Assembly: GCA_964448135.1 (NCBI GenBank)
Contig: CAYUVH010000036.1
Location: forward strand, 1-64,000
From: CAYUVH01 sp964448135
GTDB taxonomy: Bacteria > Verrucomicrobiota > Verrucomicrobiia > Limisphaerales > UBA8199
Direction: 5' to 3'
Length of the DNA: 64,000 bases
The notes beneath the pieces were generated by a model. The model had not been told where the DNA came from. It saw nothing but the letters and a program-made list of their open reading frames with translations, and did no database searches. Position 1 is the stretch's first letter; the number at the start of each line of letters is the position of its first letter. Below, piece by piece: positions 52,017-60,798 of this stretch. The translations under genes were made by a program, and so were the position numbers.

Positions 52017-53396
52017 ATGTTTCTCTGGTGCTTGGTCCTTGGTTCTTGGTCCTTCTCCTCCCCCGCCTCCACCCCCGCCACCTTCTCCACCATCATCACC
52101 AACGGCCCCTCCACCAACCGCTTCAACATCGTCTTCCTCTCCGAAGGCTACACCTCCGCCCAGCAACCCCAGTTCCTCGTGGACGCCACCAACGCCTTCG
52201 CCAGCCTCCTCGCCCACCAGCCCTATCTGGAATACAGCAACTATTTCAACGCCTACACCATCCAGACCAACTCCGCCCAATCCGGCTCCGACCACCCGGC
52301 CTATCCCACGTCCGTCAACACGGCTTTCAACAGCACCTTCGACGCGAACGACTACATCATCTCCATCCCGCCCAACTTCGCCGATGGCAACTCCACCCAC
52401 GGCCAGGGCAAGGTGGACACCCTGCTCGCCACTTTCATGCCGGGCTATAGTCTTTCCGTGCTCCTGGTCAACGACCTGGCGTCCGGCGGCTCCGATGGCT
52501 TCGACAAAACCGCCATCGCCTCCACCAGCGCCGCCCTTCCCGAAATCCTCACTCACGAATGCGGCCACGTCATCGCCAACCTCGGCGACGAATACACGGT
52601 GGATAATCCCGGCTTCCCGAACACCGAGGAACCCAACACCACCACCCAGACCAATCGCGCCCTCATCAAATGGAACGCCTGGATCGATCCCTCGACCCCC
52701 GTTCCCACCACCCCGCAAGGTTCCTACCCCGCCTCCGTCGGCCTCTTCCAGGGCGCGCACTACCACACCAACGGCTGGTATCGCCCCAAGCTCGACTGCC
52801 TGATGAATCACCTCTACGCCCCGCTCTGCGAAGTCTGCCAGGAAGCCATCATCATCGCCCTCTACCGCGAAGTCCGCCCCGTCGAATCCTTTTCTCCCGC
52901 CAGCACCAACCTCTCCACCGCGACCAACCAATCCCTTTCCTTCAGCGTCACCCTCCTCCAACCCGCGACCCACAATCTCACCGTCCAGTGGTACACCAAC
53001 AACGTCGCCGTCCCCAACGCCACCAACACCTCCTTCTCACTCCTGCCCCTCGCTCTGACCAACGGCGCCACCAACCGCGTCAAAGCCATCGTCCACGATC
53101 CCACCACACTGGTCCGCACCGACCCCACCAATCTCCTCACGCAAACCATCCAATGGACCGTCGCCGTGACCGTCCCGCAACTCTCCCTCGACTCCAGCCA
53201 ATGGCTCCCCAGCGGCAAATTCAAATTCCGCCTCACCGGCGTCGCCCCTTCCGGCTTCGTCATCCAGGGCTCCACCAACTTCACCTCCTGGACCTCCCTC
53301 CGCACCAGCACCTTCACCGCCGGCCAGTTCTGGTACACCAACACCTCCGCCAGCAACTTCACCCGCCGCTACTTCCGCGCCTACACCCCGCCATAA
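52017..53396 (+). CDS. Secreted M64-family zinc peptidase (IgA-peptidase-like)
   Basis: The 459-residue protein has an M64 domain: NRFNIVFLSEGYTSAQQ at the start, then LTHECGHVIANLGDEYT with the HExGH zinc ligands and the downstream D-E-Y of the family. A C-terminal half (about 250-459) forms two beta-sandwich modules. The only usable signal peptide, MFLWCLVLGSWSF, is encoded by the CTTGG dispersed repeat; it lacks the usual basic start. No Shine-Dalgarno precedes the ATG. M64 peptidases cleave extracellular proteins, IgA in some species. Confidence 0.8.
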   Translation: MFLWCLVLGSWSFSSPASTPATFSTIITNGPSTNRFNIVFLSEGYTSAQQPQFLVDATNAFASLLAHQPYLEYSNYFNAYTIQTNSAQSGSDHPAYPTSVNTAFNSTFDANDYIISIPPNFADGNSTHGQGKVDTLLATFMPGYSLSVLLVNDLASGGSDGFDKTAIASTSAALPEILTHECGHVIANLGDEYTVDNPGFPNTEEPNTTTQTNRALIKWNAWIDPSTPVPTTPQGSYPASVGLFQGAHYHTNGWYRPKLDCLMNHLYAPLCEVCQEAIIIALYREVRPVESFSPASTNLSTATNQSLSFSVTLLQPATHNLTVQWYTNNVAVPNATNTSFSLLPLALTNGATNRVKAIVHDPTTLVRTDPTNLLTQTIQWTVAVTVPQLSLDSSQWLPSGKFKFRLTGVAPSGFVIQGSTNFTSWTSLRTSTFTAGQFWYTNTSASNFTRRYFRAYTPP

Positions 53397-53507
53397 CCAG
53401 CGAGCTTCCGCTGCTTTCCTCATTCGTCATTCGGATTTCTTTCGGATTTCGTCATTCGTGCTTCGTCATTTACCCGCCAGATCAGCGACCAAATCTCCTC
53501 AAGCGTT

Positions 53508-53963
53508 TCAAATCCTTTCCTCCTCCAAATCATACACATCAAAGAACACATAAACCGGCCGGTTCTTCGGCACGAACTGCGGCACATAATCCTCCATATA
53601 CTCCTGCACCCCATCCGGCAGCTCCGCGATCCGCTTCGTCCGCATCTCATTGTTCCACCGGATCACCTCGATCCGTTCCTTCTGCTGCGCGTTCTTCTTG
53701 ATCCAAGCCCCGATCTCTTCATCCGTCGCCCCCGTCCCCACATACTTCCGGAAATCCTTATACTCAATCCCCGCGAACCCCAAAAACATCGCGTCCACCG
53801 GACACCCCGAATGATACTCACCGCCCTTGCCGATCAGCACCGACCGGCACTTATCCACCGCCCGCGCCGCCAGCACATATCCGCCGATCATCTCCCGCGG
53901 ACTCCGCGGAAAATCCTTCGTCAAATCCTTCGCCAGGAATTTCAACTTCTCTTTTGTATTCAT
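53508..53963 (-). CDS. DUF5069 family protein
   Basis: The 151-residue protein is soluble, with LGFAGIEYKDFRKYVGTGAT and a C-terminal PKNRPVYVFFDVYDLEEERI typical of DUF5069, a family common in Verrucomicrobiota with no known function. Two cysteines (DKCRSV, SGCPVD) are conserved in many members. No operon partner is apparent; repeats flank it on both sides. Confidence 0.8.
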   Translation of the reverse strand: MNTKEKLKFLAKDLTKDFPRSPREMIGGYVLAARAVDKCRSVLIGKGGEYHSGCPVDAMFLGFAGIEYKDFRKYVGTGATDEEIGAWIKKNAQQKERIEVIRWNNEMRTKRIAELPDGVQEYMEDYVPQFVPKNRPVYVFFDVYDLEEERI

Positions 53964-54400
53964 GGTAATCTTTCGTTTTCAGTGTTCGTAGTTCAATTCC
54001 CGTTCACGACCCAACCCCTCTGCCATCCCGGCCGCAAACACACCCCTACCATCACCTCAAAACGCAGATTCCTCCAATACCGACTTTCACTACTCAGCCT
54101 GCTCTTAAAGCATGCTCGACCACTCGCGCCCCTGCATTCGCCAGCCCTTTTCCGGTTCTAACACTAAACAACGAACCAGCACCTCGGACACTTACGCGGC
54201 CGCAGCCAGGCACTGCCCCTGGCTTGCCGTGGCTTTCATCCCGAAGGGATGGCATATGGTAGCCGGTGGTCGTTCCGAGTCAGCGAGGAACGACCACCGG
54301 TTCACAAATTCGAAACTCCCTGCATCCGATAAGGATGCCAGAACATGGGCGCCCAAGAACTAACCCAGGTTTTGGGAGTCGTCACGCACAGCACCCGCCT
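53964..54400. other. Intergenic region with a REP-type repeat
   Basis: No gene is seen. A FIPKG-type repeat spans 54228-54355, with ATCCCGAAGGGAT and GGTGGTCGTTCC...GGAACGACCACC palindromes, ending GGATGCCAGAACATGGG. The related repeat is at 51778-51850. Confidence 0.65.
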
Positions 54401-55345
54401 CTACTTCAACCGATACTTCCTAAAAAACTCCCAGATCAAATCATTCGCCGAAACATTGATCGCCGACTTCCCCAAAAAACTCACCGGCGGCTCCATCCCC
54501 GGCCACGTATGCCCGCCGCCCTCGATCGTCACCAGCACCACCTCCGACTTCCCCTTCCCGCCGCCATACACCGTCCGCGTCACCTTCATTTCACCCTTCG
54601 GCTTCGAAAGCACATCCACCTTCGGCACGGGATTACATCCATCCAGCCTCACCCACGTCTGGATCGACGCCCCCACGCTCATCATGTGCCCCGATTTCGC
54701 CGGCGCATTCGTGTTCAACGAATACGCCACAAACGAATCCTCCGTCCCATGAAAATGAAGCACCGGCACCGGCCGCTTCGGACGGCTCTCGCCGATCATG
54801 ATCGTCCCCGCCACCGGCGCGATCGCCACGATCCGGTCCGACATCTCCGCCGCCAGCCGGTAACACATCATCGCCCCATTGCTCAACCCGCACGCATACA
54901 CGCGATTCGTGTCCACATTCACGATCCCGCCCAAGTCATCCAGCACCCGCCGCAGAAACGCCACATCATCCGGCTGCCGCTCCGCCAGCCTCCCCTTCAG
55001 CCCGCCCGAATTCCAAATCAGCAACGACCCCAGCCCCGTCCCGCTCGGATACACCACGATGAACCCATTCTTCTCGCTCGTCGCGTTCATTCCGCAAAAC
55101 GCCTCCATCGCCGGCCCATCCATCATCGCCCCATGCAACGCCAGCACCACCGGCGTCGGCTTCTTCGCCGAATAATTCTTTGGCACATGCACCACGTAAC
55201 TCCGGTCCCACCCCTCCACCTTCAACTCCCGCGTATGATCCCCCGGCGTCAGCGCCCCCGCCTGCCCCGCCCGCAGCACGCAGGCCGACGCCACCCAAAG
55301 CCCCAACAGGACAACCAAAACCTTCTGACCACAAATTCTTCGCAT
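54401..55345 (-). CDS. Secreted esterase, LpqC/PHB depolymerase-like
   Basis: The 314-residue protein has a signal peptide (LVVLLGLWVASACVLRAG) and an alpha/beta-hydrolase domain of the polyhydroxybutyrate depolymerase/feruloyl esterase type. It has an oxyanion loop LALHGAMMD, nucleophile elbow GLSNGAMM, acid in HGTEDSFVAY, and histidine in GGGHTWPG. Natural substrates of the family range from polyesters to acylated plant polysaccharides; nothing local decides. ATG 55345 is used; a GTG lies one codon earlier. Confidence 0.8.
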   Translation of the reverse strand: MRRICGQKVLVVLLGLWVASACVLRAGQAGALTPGDHTRELKVEGWDRSYVVHVPKNYSAKKPTPVVLALHGAMMDGPAMEAFCGMNATSEKNGFIVVYPSGTGLGSLLIWNSGGLKGRLAERQPDDVAFLRRVLDDLGGIVNVDTNRVYACGLSNGAMMCYRLAAEMSDRIVAIAPVAGTIMIGESRPKRPVPVLHFHGTEDSFVAYSLNTNAPAKSGHMMSVGASIQTWVRLDGCNPVPKVDVLSKPKGEMKVTRTVYGGGKGKSEVVLVTIEGGGHTWPGMEPPVSFLGKSAINVSANDLIWEFFRKYRLK

Positions 55346-55462
55346 CACTCGCCGCAGCCTATGAACGCCCGCCCCTCACCGAAAGCCTGAAAAGCCCGCC
55401 CCCCGTGCCGCCGAAAATCCTGCCCAAGCCAAACCAACCACTACCTCGCCCTCACTCATCCC

Positions 55463-55552
55463 AAGTCCCAACGGGACGACAGAGAATAGCCCACGGTTTC
55501 AACCGTGGGTAAGCTGCTTGGAGATTCCCAAAGTCCCCATGGGACGAAAGAA
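55463..55552 (+). repeat. GTCCC-GGGAC palindromic repeat, copy 2
   Basis: GTCCCAACGGGACGACAG, ATAGCCCACGGTTTCAACC and a right half with GTCCCCATGGGACGAAAG. It matches the copy at 47762-47850 in order and spacing. This copy is not next to a stop codon of a plus-strand gene. Confidence 0.75.
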
Positions 55553-55662
55553 AAGCCACCTCGCACGTCCCACGTCCCGGAAAAGCATCCCATTCCCTCC
55601 CTCGCGCCTCTTCCTTTGAAATTTCAAATTTTAAATTTGAAATGCCTCCTCCCGGCCCCTTC

Positions 55663-55689
55663 GTCAATCCGGTCAATCCGGTCAATCTG
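55663..55689 (+). repeat. 9-base GTCAATCCG array
   Basis: Three units of GTCAATC(C/T)G start at 55663, 55672 and 55681, exactly 9 bases apart. The unit shares GTCAA with the phased site C 240 bases downstream but has a different period. Confidence 0.75.
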
Positions 55690-55770
55690 AAGAATATTTG
55701 AGTCTCCATTTCTGTACATCTCAACGCTTTCCATTTTTCTGTCCATCGATCATGCAAATTATTGCTTCAT

Positions 55771-55795
55771 CACATGGACAGTCTTTGTCCATGTG
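55771..55795. repeat. TGGACA...TGTCCA palindrome upstream of site C
   Basis: A perfect 10-pair inverted repeat (CACATGGACA, 5-base loop, TGTCCATGTG). The array of site C begins about 130 bases downstream. The palindrome upstream of site A has the same centre and similar flanks. No poly-T tract follows, so it is not a terminator. Confidence 0.7.
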
Positions 55796-55925
55796 CCCCC
55801 GCTAAACTTTCGCCCGAGGATGAATGCACTGCCTCACAAATCAGAACCGGCCAACCGGGGAAACCTACCCCCGCGCTGCCTGCCTCCCCCCGGCCGCCGG
55901 GACCCCACCCGTGCCTTGGGCCTGT

Positions 55926-56026
55926 CCAACCCCAGTCAACCTCTGTCAACCCTCCGGTCAACCCTCCGGTCAACCCCAAAACCCCAGCAATCAAGCCTCG
56001 TCAAGGCTGGTCAAACCAAAAAAAAA
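55926..56026 (+). promoter_or_regulatory. Helically phased GTCAA array (site C)
   Basis: Units GTCAA or ATCAA have their TCA at 55936, 55946, 55958, 55970, 55991, 56001 and 56011: steps of 10, 12, 12, 21, 10 and 10. The core AAAACCCCAGCA fills the 21-base step. An A9 tract (56018-56026) ends the element, and the RCC1-protein ATG lies 158 bases further on. The order and spacing match sites A and B. Confidence 0.7.
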
Positions 56027-56184
56027 GAACCTACCCCCGCGGCCCTTTCGGTCTTCAACCTGCAACCCATCCGCCCCTCACGCATTTTATCGCACTTCCC
56101 ATGCCTCAGCCCTATGCCCACGCCATTGACTCCCCCCCGCCTCCCTGCTACCCAAGAACCACCGCGGGCCGGAGAATTCGCACT

Positions 56185-58263
56185 ATGATCAAACACATTC
56201 GATTTGGCGCCGGGCCCGCACTGATTTCCTTCCTCGCCCTGCTGTTAATCCCGCACCATCTCTCCGCCCAAGGCACCGCCTTCACCTACCAGGGCAAACT
56301 CAACTCCGGCGGCAATCCCGCCCAAGGCACTTTCGATCTCCGCTTTTCCATTGTCGACTCCCCCGGCGGCCCGAACGTCATCGCCGGCCCCATCACCAAC
56401 GCCACCACCTCCGTCAGCAACGGCCTCTTCACCGTCCTGCTCGACTTCGGCCCCAACGTCTTCGCCGGCTTCGCCCGCTGGCTCGAAATCGGCGTCCGCA
56501 CCAATGGCAGCCCTGCCGCCTACGTCACCCTCAGCCCGCGCCAGCAAATAACCCCCACGCCCTACGCCATCTACGCGCCCACCGCCGGTTCCGCCCAATC
56601 CGTCCCCGCCGGCAGCATCGGCGCCGCGCAACTCTCCTCGAACGCCGTCGGCGAACTCACGCTCACTTCCAGCCTCCTCGCCAAGGTAAACGCCTTCCTC
56701 GTCTGGCAAACTCAGAACCGCCCGGTCTTTCTCGGCCTCACCAACGTCACCGCGCCCGCCGGCTATCCCTTCGATTTCGAAATCACCGCCAGCAACAACC
56801 CGCCCTTCACCTTCACCTCCTCGCCCCTGCCCGGCGGCCTGTTCTTTTTCCCGTCCGACACTTTCGCCGACATCAGCGGCATCGCGACCAACCTCGGCAA
56901 TTTCCCCGTCGTCTTCACCGCCCAAAACATCGCGGGCGTCGCCACCGGCGCGATCAGCCTCAACTTCACGTCCTCGCCGCCCGCCATCCAGGATACCCAA
57001 ACCAATTTCTCCAGCTACCTCCACGCCTCGGCCACGCTCGATGAATTGGTCTACGGCTATCCCCTCGCTATCCAATGGCTGCGCAACGGCTCCCCTCTCC
57101 CATCCGCCACCAGCCAGACCCTCACCCTCTCAAATCTCTCCGCCGCGGACGCTGGCCTCTACACCCTCACCGCCAGCAACGCGCTCAGCGCCGTCTCCAC
57201 CAATATCCAGCTCAACGTGAACAACCTCGCCGTCTGGGGTTTCTTCTGCGATTTCGAAGACGCCTCCGGCACCGCTCCCGCCGGCTTCACCAACGTCATC
57301 ACCATGGCCAACAACTGCGCCATCCTCGCCCTCACCGCCGACAACCGCCTCGTGCGCTGGGACGACACCGGCCCGGACCCGGTCATGAAGATTACCAACC
57401 TGGTCGCCCTCGCCGCCGGTTACTCGCACAACCTTGCCCTGCGCACCAACGGCACCGTCTTCGCCTGGGGTGACAACAGCCTCGGCCAGACCAACGTCCC
57501 CGCCACCGTAACCAACATCGTCGCCGTCGCCGCCGCCCAGGATGTCAGCGTCGCCCTCCGCGCCGACGGCACCCTCTTCTTCTGGGGCGACGACGTGAAC
57601 GACGAATTCACCCTCCCACCGGCCGCCACCAACGTCTACGCCTTCGCCAAAGGCGACGCCCATTCCGTCGCTCTGCGTGCCGACGGAAAAGTCGTGGCCT
57701 GGGGCGACGATAGCTTTGGCCAGACCGACGTACCCTCCAACCTCAGCAACGTCGTCGCCGTCGCCGCCGGTGCCGCCCACACCGTCGTGCTACTGAACAA
57801 CGGCACCGTGACCGCTTGGGGCGACCCCGACACCACCAACATTCCTCCCGGCCTCAGCAACATCATTGCCATCGCCGCCGGCGACGCCGTAAGTCTCGCC
57901 CTCCGGACCAACGGCACCGTCGTCTGGTGGGGCAGCGATCAATGGTCGCCGGAAGATTTCCCCACCGACCTGACCCACGTCGTCGCGCTCCGCGCCACCG
58001 ACGACAACTTCAGCGCCCTGATCAACGACAACCGCAACCTCATCATCACCGGCAAGGTCAACACCGCGTTCAGCTATCAGATCCAGCCCTCCGGTCGGAA
58101 CAAATACTTCGGCATTGGCCTGCCCCCCGGCCTGAGCGTCGCGCAAGCCAGCGGCCTCGTCTCCGGCACCGTCACCAGCCCCGGCTCCTGGAGCGTCCTC
58201 CTCGGCACCCGCAACGCCGTCACCAACGCCACCCAGGTCTTCCACCTGACAATTTCACCATGA
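56185..58263 (+). CDS. Secreted RCC1-repeat protein with Ig-like domains
   Basis: The 692-residue protein has a signal peptide (GAGPALISFLALLLIPHHLS). An N-terminal beta domain (TAFTYQGKLNSGGNPAQGTF, about 30-170) and two Ig-like domains (about 180-340) follow. Then come RCC1-type repeats in LRTNGTVFAWGDNSLGQTNV, LRADGKVVAWGDDSFGQTDV and relatives (about 380-620), and a putative Ig domain ends the protein. RCC1 folds form seven-bladed propellers; bacterial secreted versions probably bind proteins or glycans. The start is ATG 56185, 158 bases after the site C A-tract. Confidence 0.8.
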   Translation: MIKHIRFGAGPALISFLALLLIPHHLSAQGTAFTYQGKLNSGGNPAQGTFDLRFSIVDSPGGPNVIAGPITNATTSVSNGLFTVLLDFGPNVFAGFARWLEIGVRTNGSPAAYVTLSPRQQITPTPYAIYAPTAGSAQSVPAGSIGAAQLSSNAVGELTLTSSLLAKVNAFLVWQTQNRPVFLGLTNVTAPAGYPFDFEITASNNPPFTFTSSPLPGGLFFFPSDTFADISGIATNLGNFPVVFTAQNIAGVATGAISLNFTSSPPAIQDTQTNFSSYLHASATLDELVYGYPLAIQWLRNGSPLPSATSQTLTLSNLSAADAGLYTLTASNALSAVSTNIQLNVNNLAVWGFFCDFEDASGTAPAGFTNVITMANNCAILALTADNRLVRWDDTGPDPVMKITNLVALAAGYSHNLALRTNGTVFAWGDNSLGQTNVPATVTNIVAVAAAQDVSVALRADGTLFFWGDDVNDEFTLPPAATNVYAFAKGDAHSVALRADGKVVAWGDDSFGQTDVPSNLSNVVAVAAGAAHTVVLLNNGTVTAWGDPDTTNIPPGLSNIIAIAAGDAVSLALRTNGTVVWWGSDQWSPEDFPTDLTHVVALRATDDNFSALINDNRNLIITGKVNTAFSYQIQPSGRNKYFGIGLPPGLSVAQASGLVSGTVTSPGSWSVLLGTRNAVTNATQVFHLTISP

Positions 58264-59792
58264 ACCCTCACTCCGTAGCAGCCGAGGTCACGAGGCTCCA
58301 TCAAACCAGCCACCAGCAGCACCCAATCACACTACCCGCACAGTCTGTCCCTCGCCCGCGCCCGCTTCCTTCGCGGCCCTCAAAGTTTGAAGTTTGGCAT
58401 TTGAAGTTTCTCTGGATCTTGGTCCTTGGTTCTTGGTGCTTTTCCGCCTCCGCTCAATCCCTCTCCAACCGCCTCGAATCCATCCTCGCCGCCGAACCCA
58501 ACCAATGGACCGCCCTCGTCGAAAACGACGACGGCACCGCCATCCTTTTCGAACACACCCCCAACTCCGGTCTCGCCCCAGCGTCGAACACCAAAATGTT
58601 CACCACCGCCGCCGCCTTCGCCCTGCTCGGCACCAACTACTCCTTCGAAACCCGCCTCTACGCCGACGGCCCCTTCACCAACGGCAACCTCGAAGGAAAT
58701 CTGAATCTCGTCTGCGAACACGACCCCACCTGGAACAGCACCGCCTTCCGTTCCGCCCGCACCCCGCTCGACCATATCGCCGGCAAACTGCACTCGCTCG
58801 GCCTGACCAACATCTCCGGCAACGTCCAATGCTTCGGCGCCTGCGCCTACGACCTGGGCTCATCCGACAGCCTTTCCTCCCGCGGCACCGCCTCTCACAA
58901 CAGCGCCGCCGCCACCGCCTTCCTCGCCAGCCTCCGCGCCCACGACATCACCGTCACCGGCAGCGCCCACGGCGAAACCAACTTCACCGCCCCCGGCACC
59001 CTGCTCTATACCCATCATTCCTCGGACCTCAATTACGAAGGTCACCCCCTCAAACTCGACGTCGCCTGCATTCCTCTCCTCAAAGTCAGCCACAACGTCA
59101 TGGCCGACCTCCTCTGCCGCCACCTCGGCTGGAAACTCGCCACCAACGATTCCTACGCCGCCGGCACCAGGGAAATCCTCCGCTGGCTGTCCTCCGGCGC
59201 GGGCCTCAAAACCAATGGCATCGTCATGAACGACGGCTCCGGCCTCTCGCGCGGCAATCGCTTTAGCGCCCGCCAATGCGTCACCCTCGTCCGCTACATG
59301 CTCGGCGCATATCCCAGTTGGGAAACCGGGCTGCCCATCGGCTGCGTGGACGGCACCATCCGCCGCCGGTTCTGCGATACCGAGGCCGCCGGCCAGGTCC
59401 ACGCCAAGACCGGCTCCCTCCGCACCTCCATCGCCCTCAGCGGCTACCTCACCAACCCCTACGACCACCAACGCCTGCTCTTCTCCTTCATCGGCAATCG
59501 CAATTACATCGATCAGACCGCCACCCGCCGCGCGATTGACGAAGCCGTCACCTGCTTCGCCGAACCTCAAATCATCCAACCTACCATCGCCCTGGACGGC
59601 AAAACCGTCACCTTCAACTGGCCCTCCGCAGCCGGCAAACGCTTCCGCATCCAATACAAAACCAGCTTGGCCGACCCCAAATGGCAAAGTGTCGGCGACG
59701 AAATCACCGCCACGAGCAGCACCGCGGCCGGCGCGGACCCAGCCATCGACCCCACCACCCAACGCTTCTACCGCGTCATCCGGCTGAACTAA
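58260..59792 (+). CDS. dacB: D-alanyl-D-alanine carboxypeptidase (PBP4/DacB, S13)
   Basis: The protein has the three S13 motifs: SxxK in APASNTKMFTT, SxN in VSHNVMAD, and KTG in HAKTGSLR. It trims or cleaves peptidoglycan cross-links in the periplasm. ATG 58260 overlaps the stop of the RCC1 gene (ATGA) and gives 510 residues, but the first 47 come from dispersed repeats. TTG 58401 would start at a perfect signal peptide, MKFLWILVLGSWCFSASA, giving 463 residues, and that peptide is also encoded by the CTTGG repeat. The C-terminus carries a short extra beta module. Confidence 0.85.
   Translation: MNPHSVAAEVTRLHQTSHQQHPITLPAQSVPRPRPLPSRPSKFEVWHLKFLWILVLGSWCFSASAQSLSNRLESILAAEPNQWTALVENDDGTAILFEHTPNSGLAPASNTKMFTTAAAFALLGTNYSFETRLYADGPFTNGNLEGNLNLVCEHDPTWNSTAFRSARTPLDHIAGKLHSLGLTNISGNVQCFGACAYDLGSSDSLSSRGTASHNSAAATAFLASLRAHDITVTGSAHGETNFTAPGTLLYTHHSSDLNYEGHPLKLDVACIPLLKVSHNVMADLLCRHLGWKLATNDSYAAGTREILRWLSSGAGLKTNGIVMNDGSGLSRGNRFSARQCVTLVRYMLGAYPSWETGLPIGCVDGTIRRRFCDTEAAGQVHAKTGSLRTSIALSGYLTNPYDHQRLLFSFIGNRNYIDQTATRRAIDEAVTCFAEPQIIQPTIALDGKTVTFNWPSAAGKRFRIQYKTSLADPKWQSVGDEITATSSTAAGADPAIDPTTQRFYRVIRLN
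58272..58299 (+). repeat. Stop-proximal GCAGCCGAGG repeat, copy 4
   Basis: The repeat (here GAGGTCACGAGGCTCC) starts 8 bases after the RCC1 gene stop, on the sense strand, and lies within the longer dacB reading frame. Confidence 0.8.
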
Positions 59793-60423
59793 TCGTGGCC
59801 TCAGGGTATTCCTCGCTGGCAACCGTCCCCGGGAAGTCCTCTGGCTGCGCCGCGCCGGCCGCATGAAAACCGGAATCGCTGTTATCATCGGTCCCCACGT
59901 TCTGATCTCGCTTCGGCGTCAGTGACCGCCCCAAGGTCTGGCGGACCAGCCCAACAATGCGCGAGAGCACGTGGCCGCGCCATTTCGATTGGGGAATGTC
60001 CTCAGGTGGCGCAACCTCTTCCTCGGGATAAAGTGTGAGACTAAGCTCCTCGATTTGCGACCGAAACCTCGCCTCCACCGCGCTGCGCGTCCATTCGTGT
60101 CGGCGGCGTTCGCACAGGCGCTCCCAGTAAATCGCGTTCGTCCGCACCAGCGCGTCTTCGAGCGAATGCCGGTGATACGGCTCGATCTCCTCCGCCAGGC
60201 ATTCCACCCAGACCGAGTCGCCATCCACGGCCGCCGCGCGTTTCATCGGATAATCAGTGTCCTGCCAGATCGTGGAAAAAATGTAGGACCAACCCACGGG
60301 CGGCGGACTGGAAAGCCGGAAATAAATTCGAACCAACGATCCTTCAACCACGCGGCAACGATCCGCTACCAGGCCTGTTATTCTCAAAGCCCTAAATGGT
60401 TTGGTTGAGATCACCGACAACAT
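59776..60423 (-). CDS. Hypothetical protein
   Basis: The 215-residue protein has no signal peptide or membrane span. The central region (WVECLAEEIEPYHRHSLEDA...RFRSQIEELSLTLYPEEEV) is charged and probably helical; the C-terminal 40 residues look disordered. No family was recognised. It converges with dacB and overlaps its end by 17 bases. The frame is longer than chance and reads as protein, but support is modest. Confidence 0.5.
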   Translation of the reverse strand: MLSVISTKPFRALRITGLVADRCRVVEGSLVRIYFRLSSPPPVGWSYIFSTIWQDTDYPMKRAAAVDGDSVWVECLAEEIEPYHRHSLEDALVRTNAIYWERLCERRRHEWTRSAVEARFRSQIEELSLTLYPEEEVAPPEDIPQSKWRGHVLSRIVGLVRQTLGRSLTPKRDQNVGTDDNSDSGFHAAGAAQPEDFPGTVASEEYPEATISSAG

Positions 60424-60798
60424 AAACTTCAGCGTGGATTGGCAGGTTGCTCATTCGGTCGAGTTGAACTGCTTTGGGACCACTCGTTTGCAGATCGGCT
60501 TTAATGAAATCCTGTTTAGCAGGCGCGGTGCCATCGGCCATTTTCGCTCGCGCGGTCGGTGTGCCTCGGAACGCACACGCGTCCTCCTCACGCGCAACGT
60601 GCGAGAATCACGCATGGCGTCCCCGGAGCGCGGACATTCCTGTCCGCAGCAATGTACGAAAACCCTCTGCTCTTAAACTCACCTGCCTCCGCCTCTCCTT
60701 TCCCCAACGCTCCGAGGTCGACCGGGTCAGAATCCGCGCGCATCCAGCCCACCCGAAGCTTGGACTTTCATTCCTCCCAAGGTTAAATTGCCCCAGAC
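60424..60798. other. Intergenic region with the GCGGACATTCCTGTCCGC repeat
   Basis: No gene is seen. The repeat at 60625-60670 (palindrome 60632-60649, then GTACGAAAACC) matches 40438-40485. Confidence 0.6.

Noticed and set aside
55771..55795. Perfect hairpin as a transcription terminator
   Set aside because: No T-run follows on either strand and no gene ends nearby; it fits better as part of the site C module.
55762..56184. Upstream extension of the RCC1 protein frame
   Set aside because: The extra 141 codons cover the palindrome and phased array; a signal peptide starts at ATG 56185.
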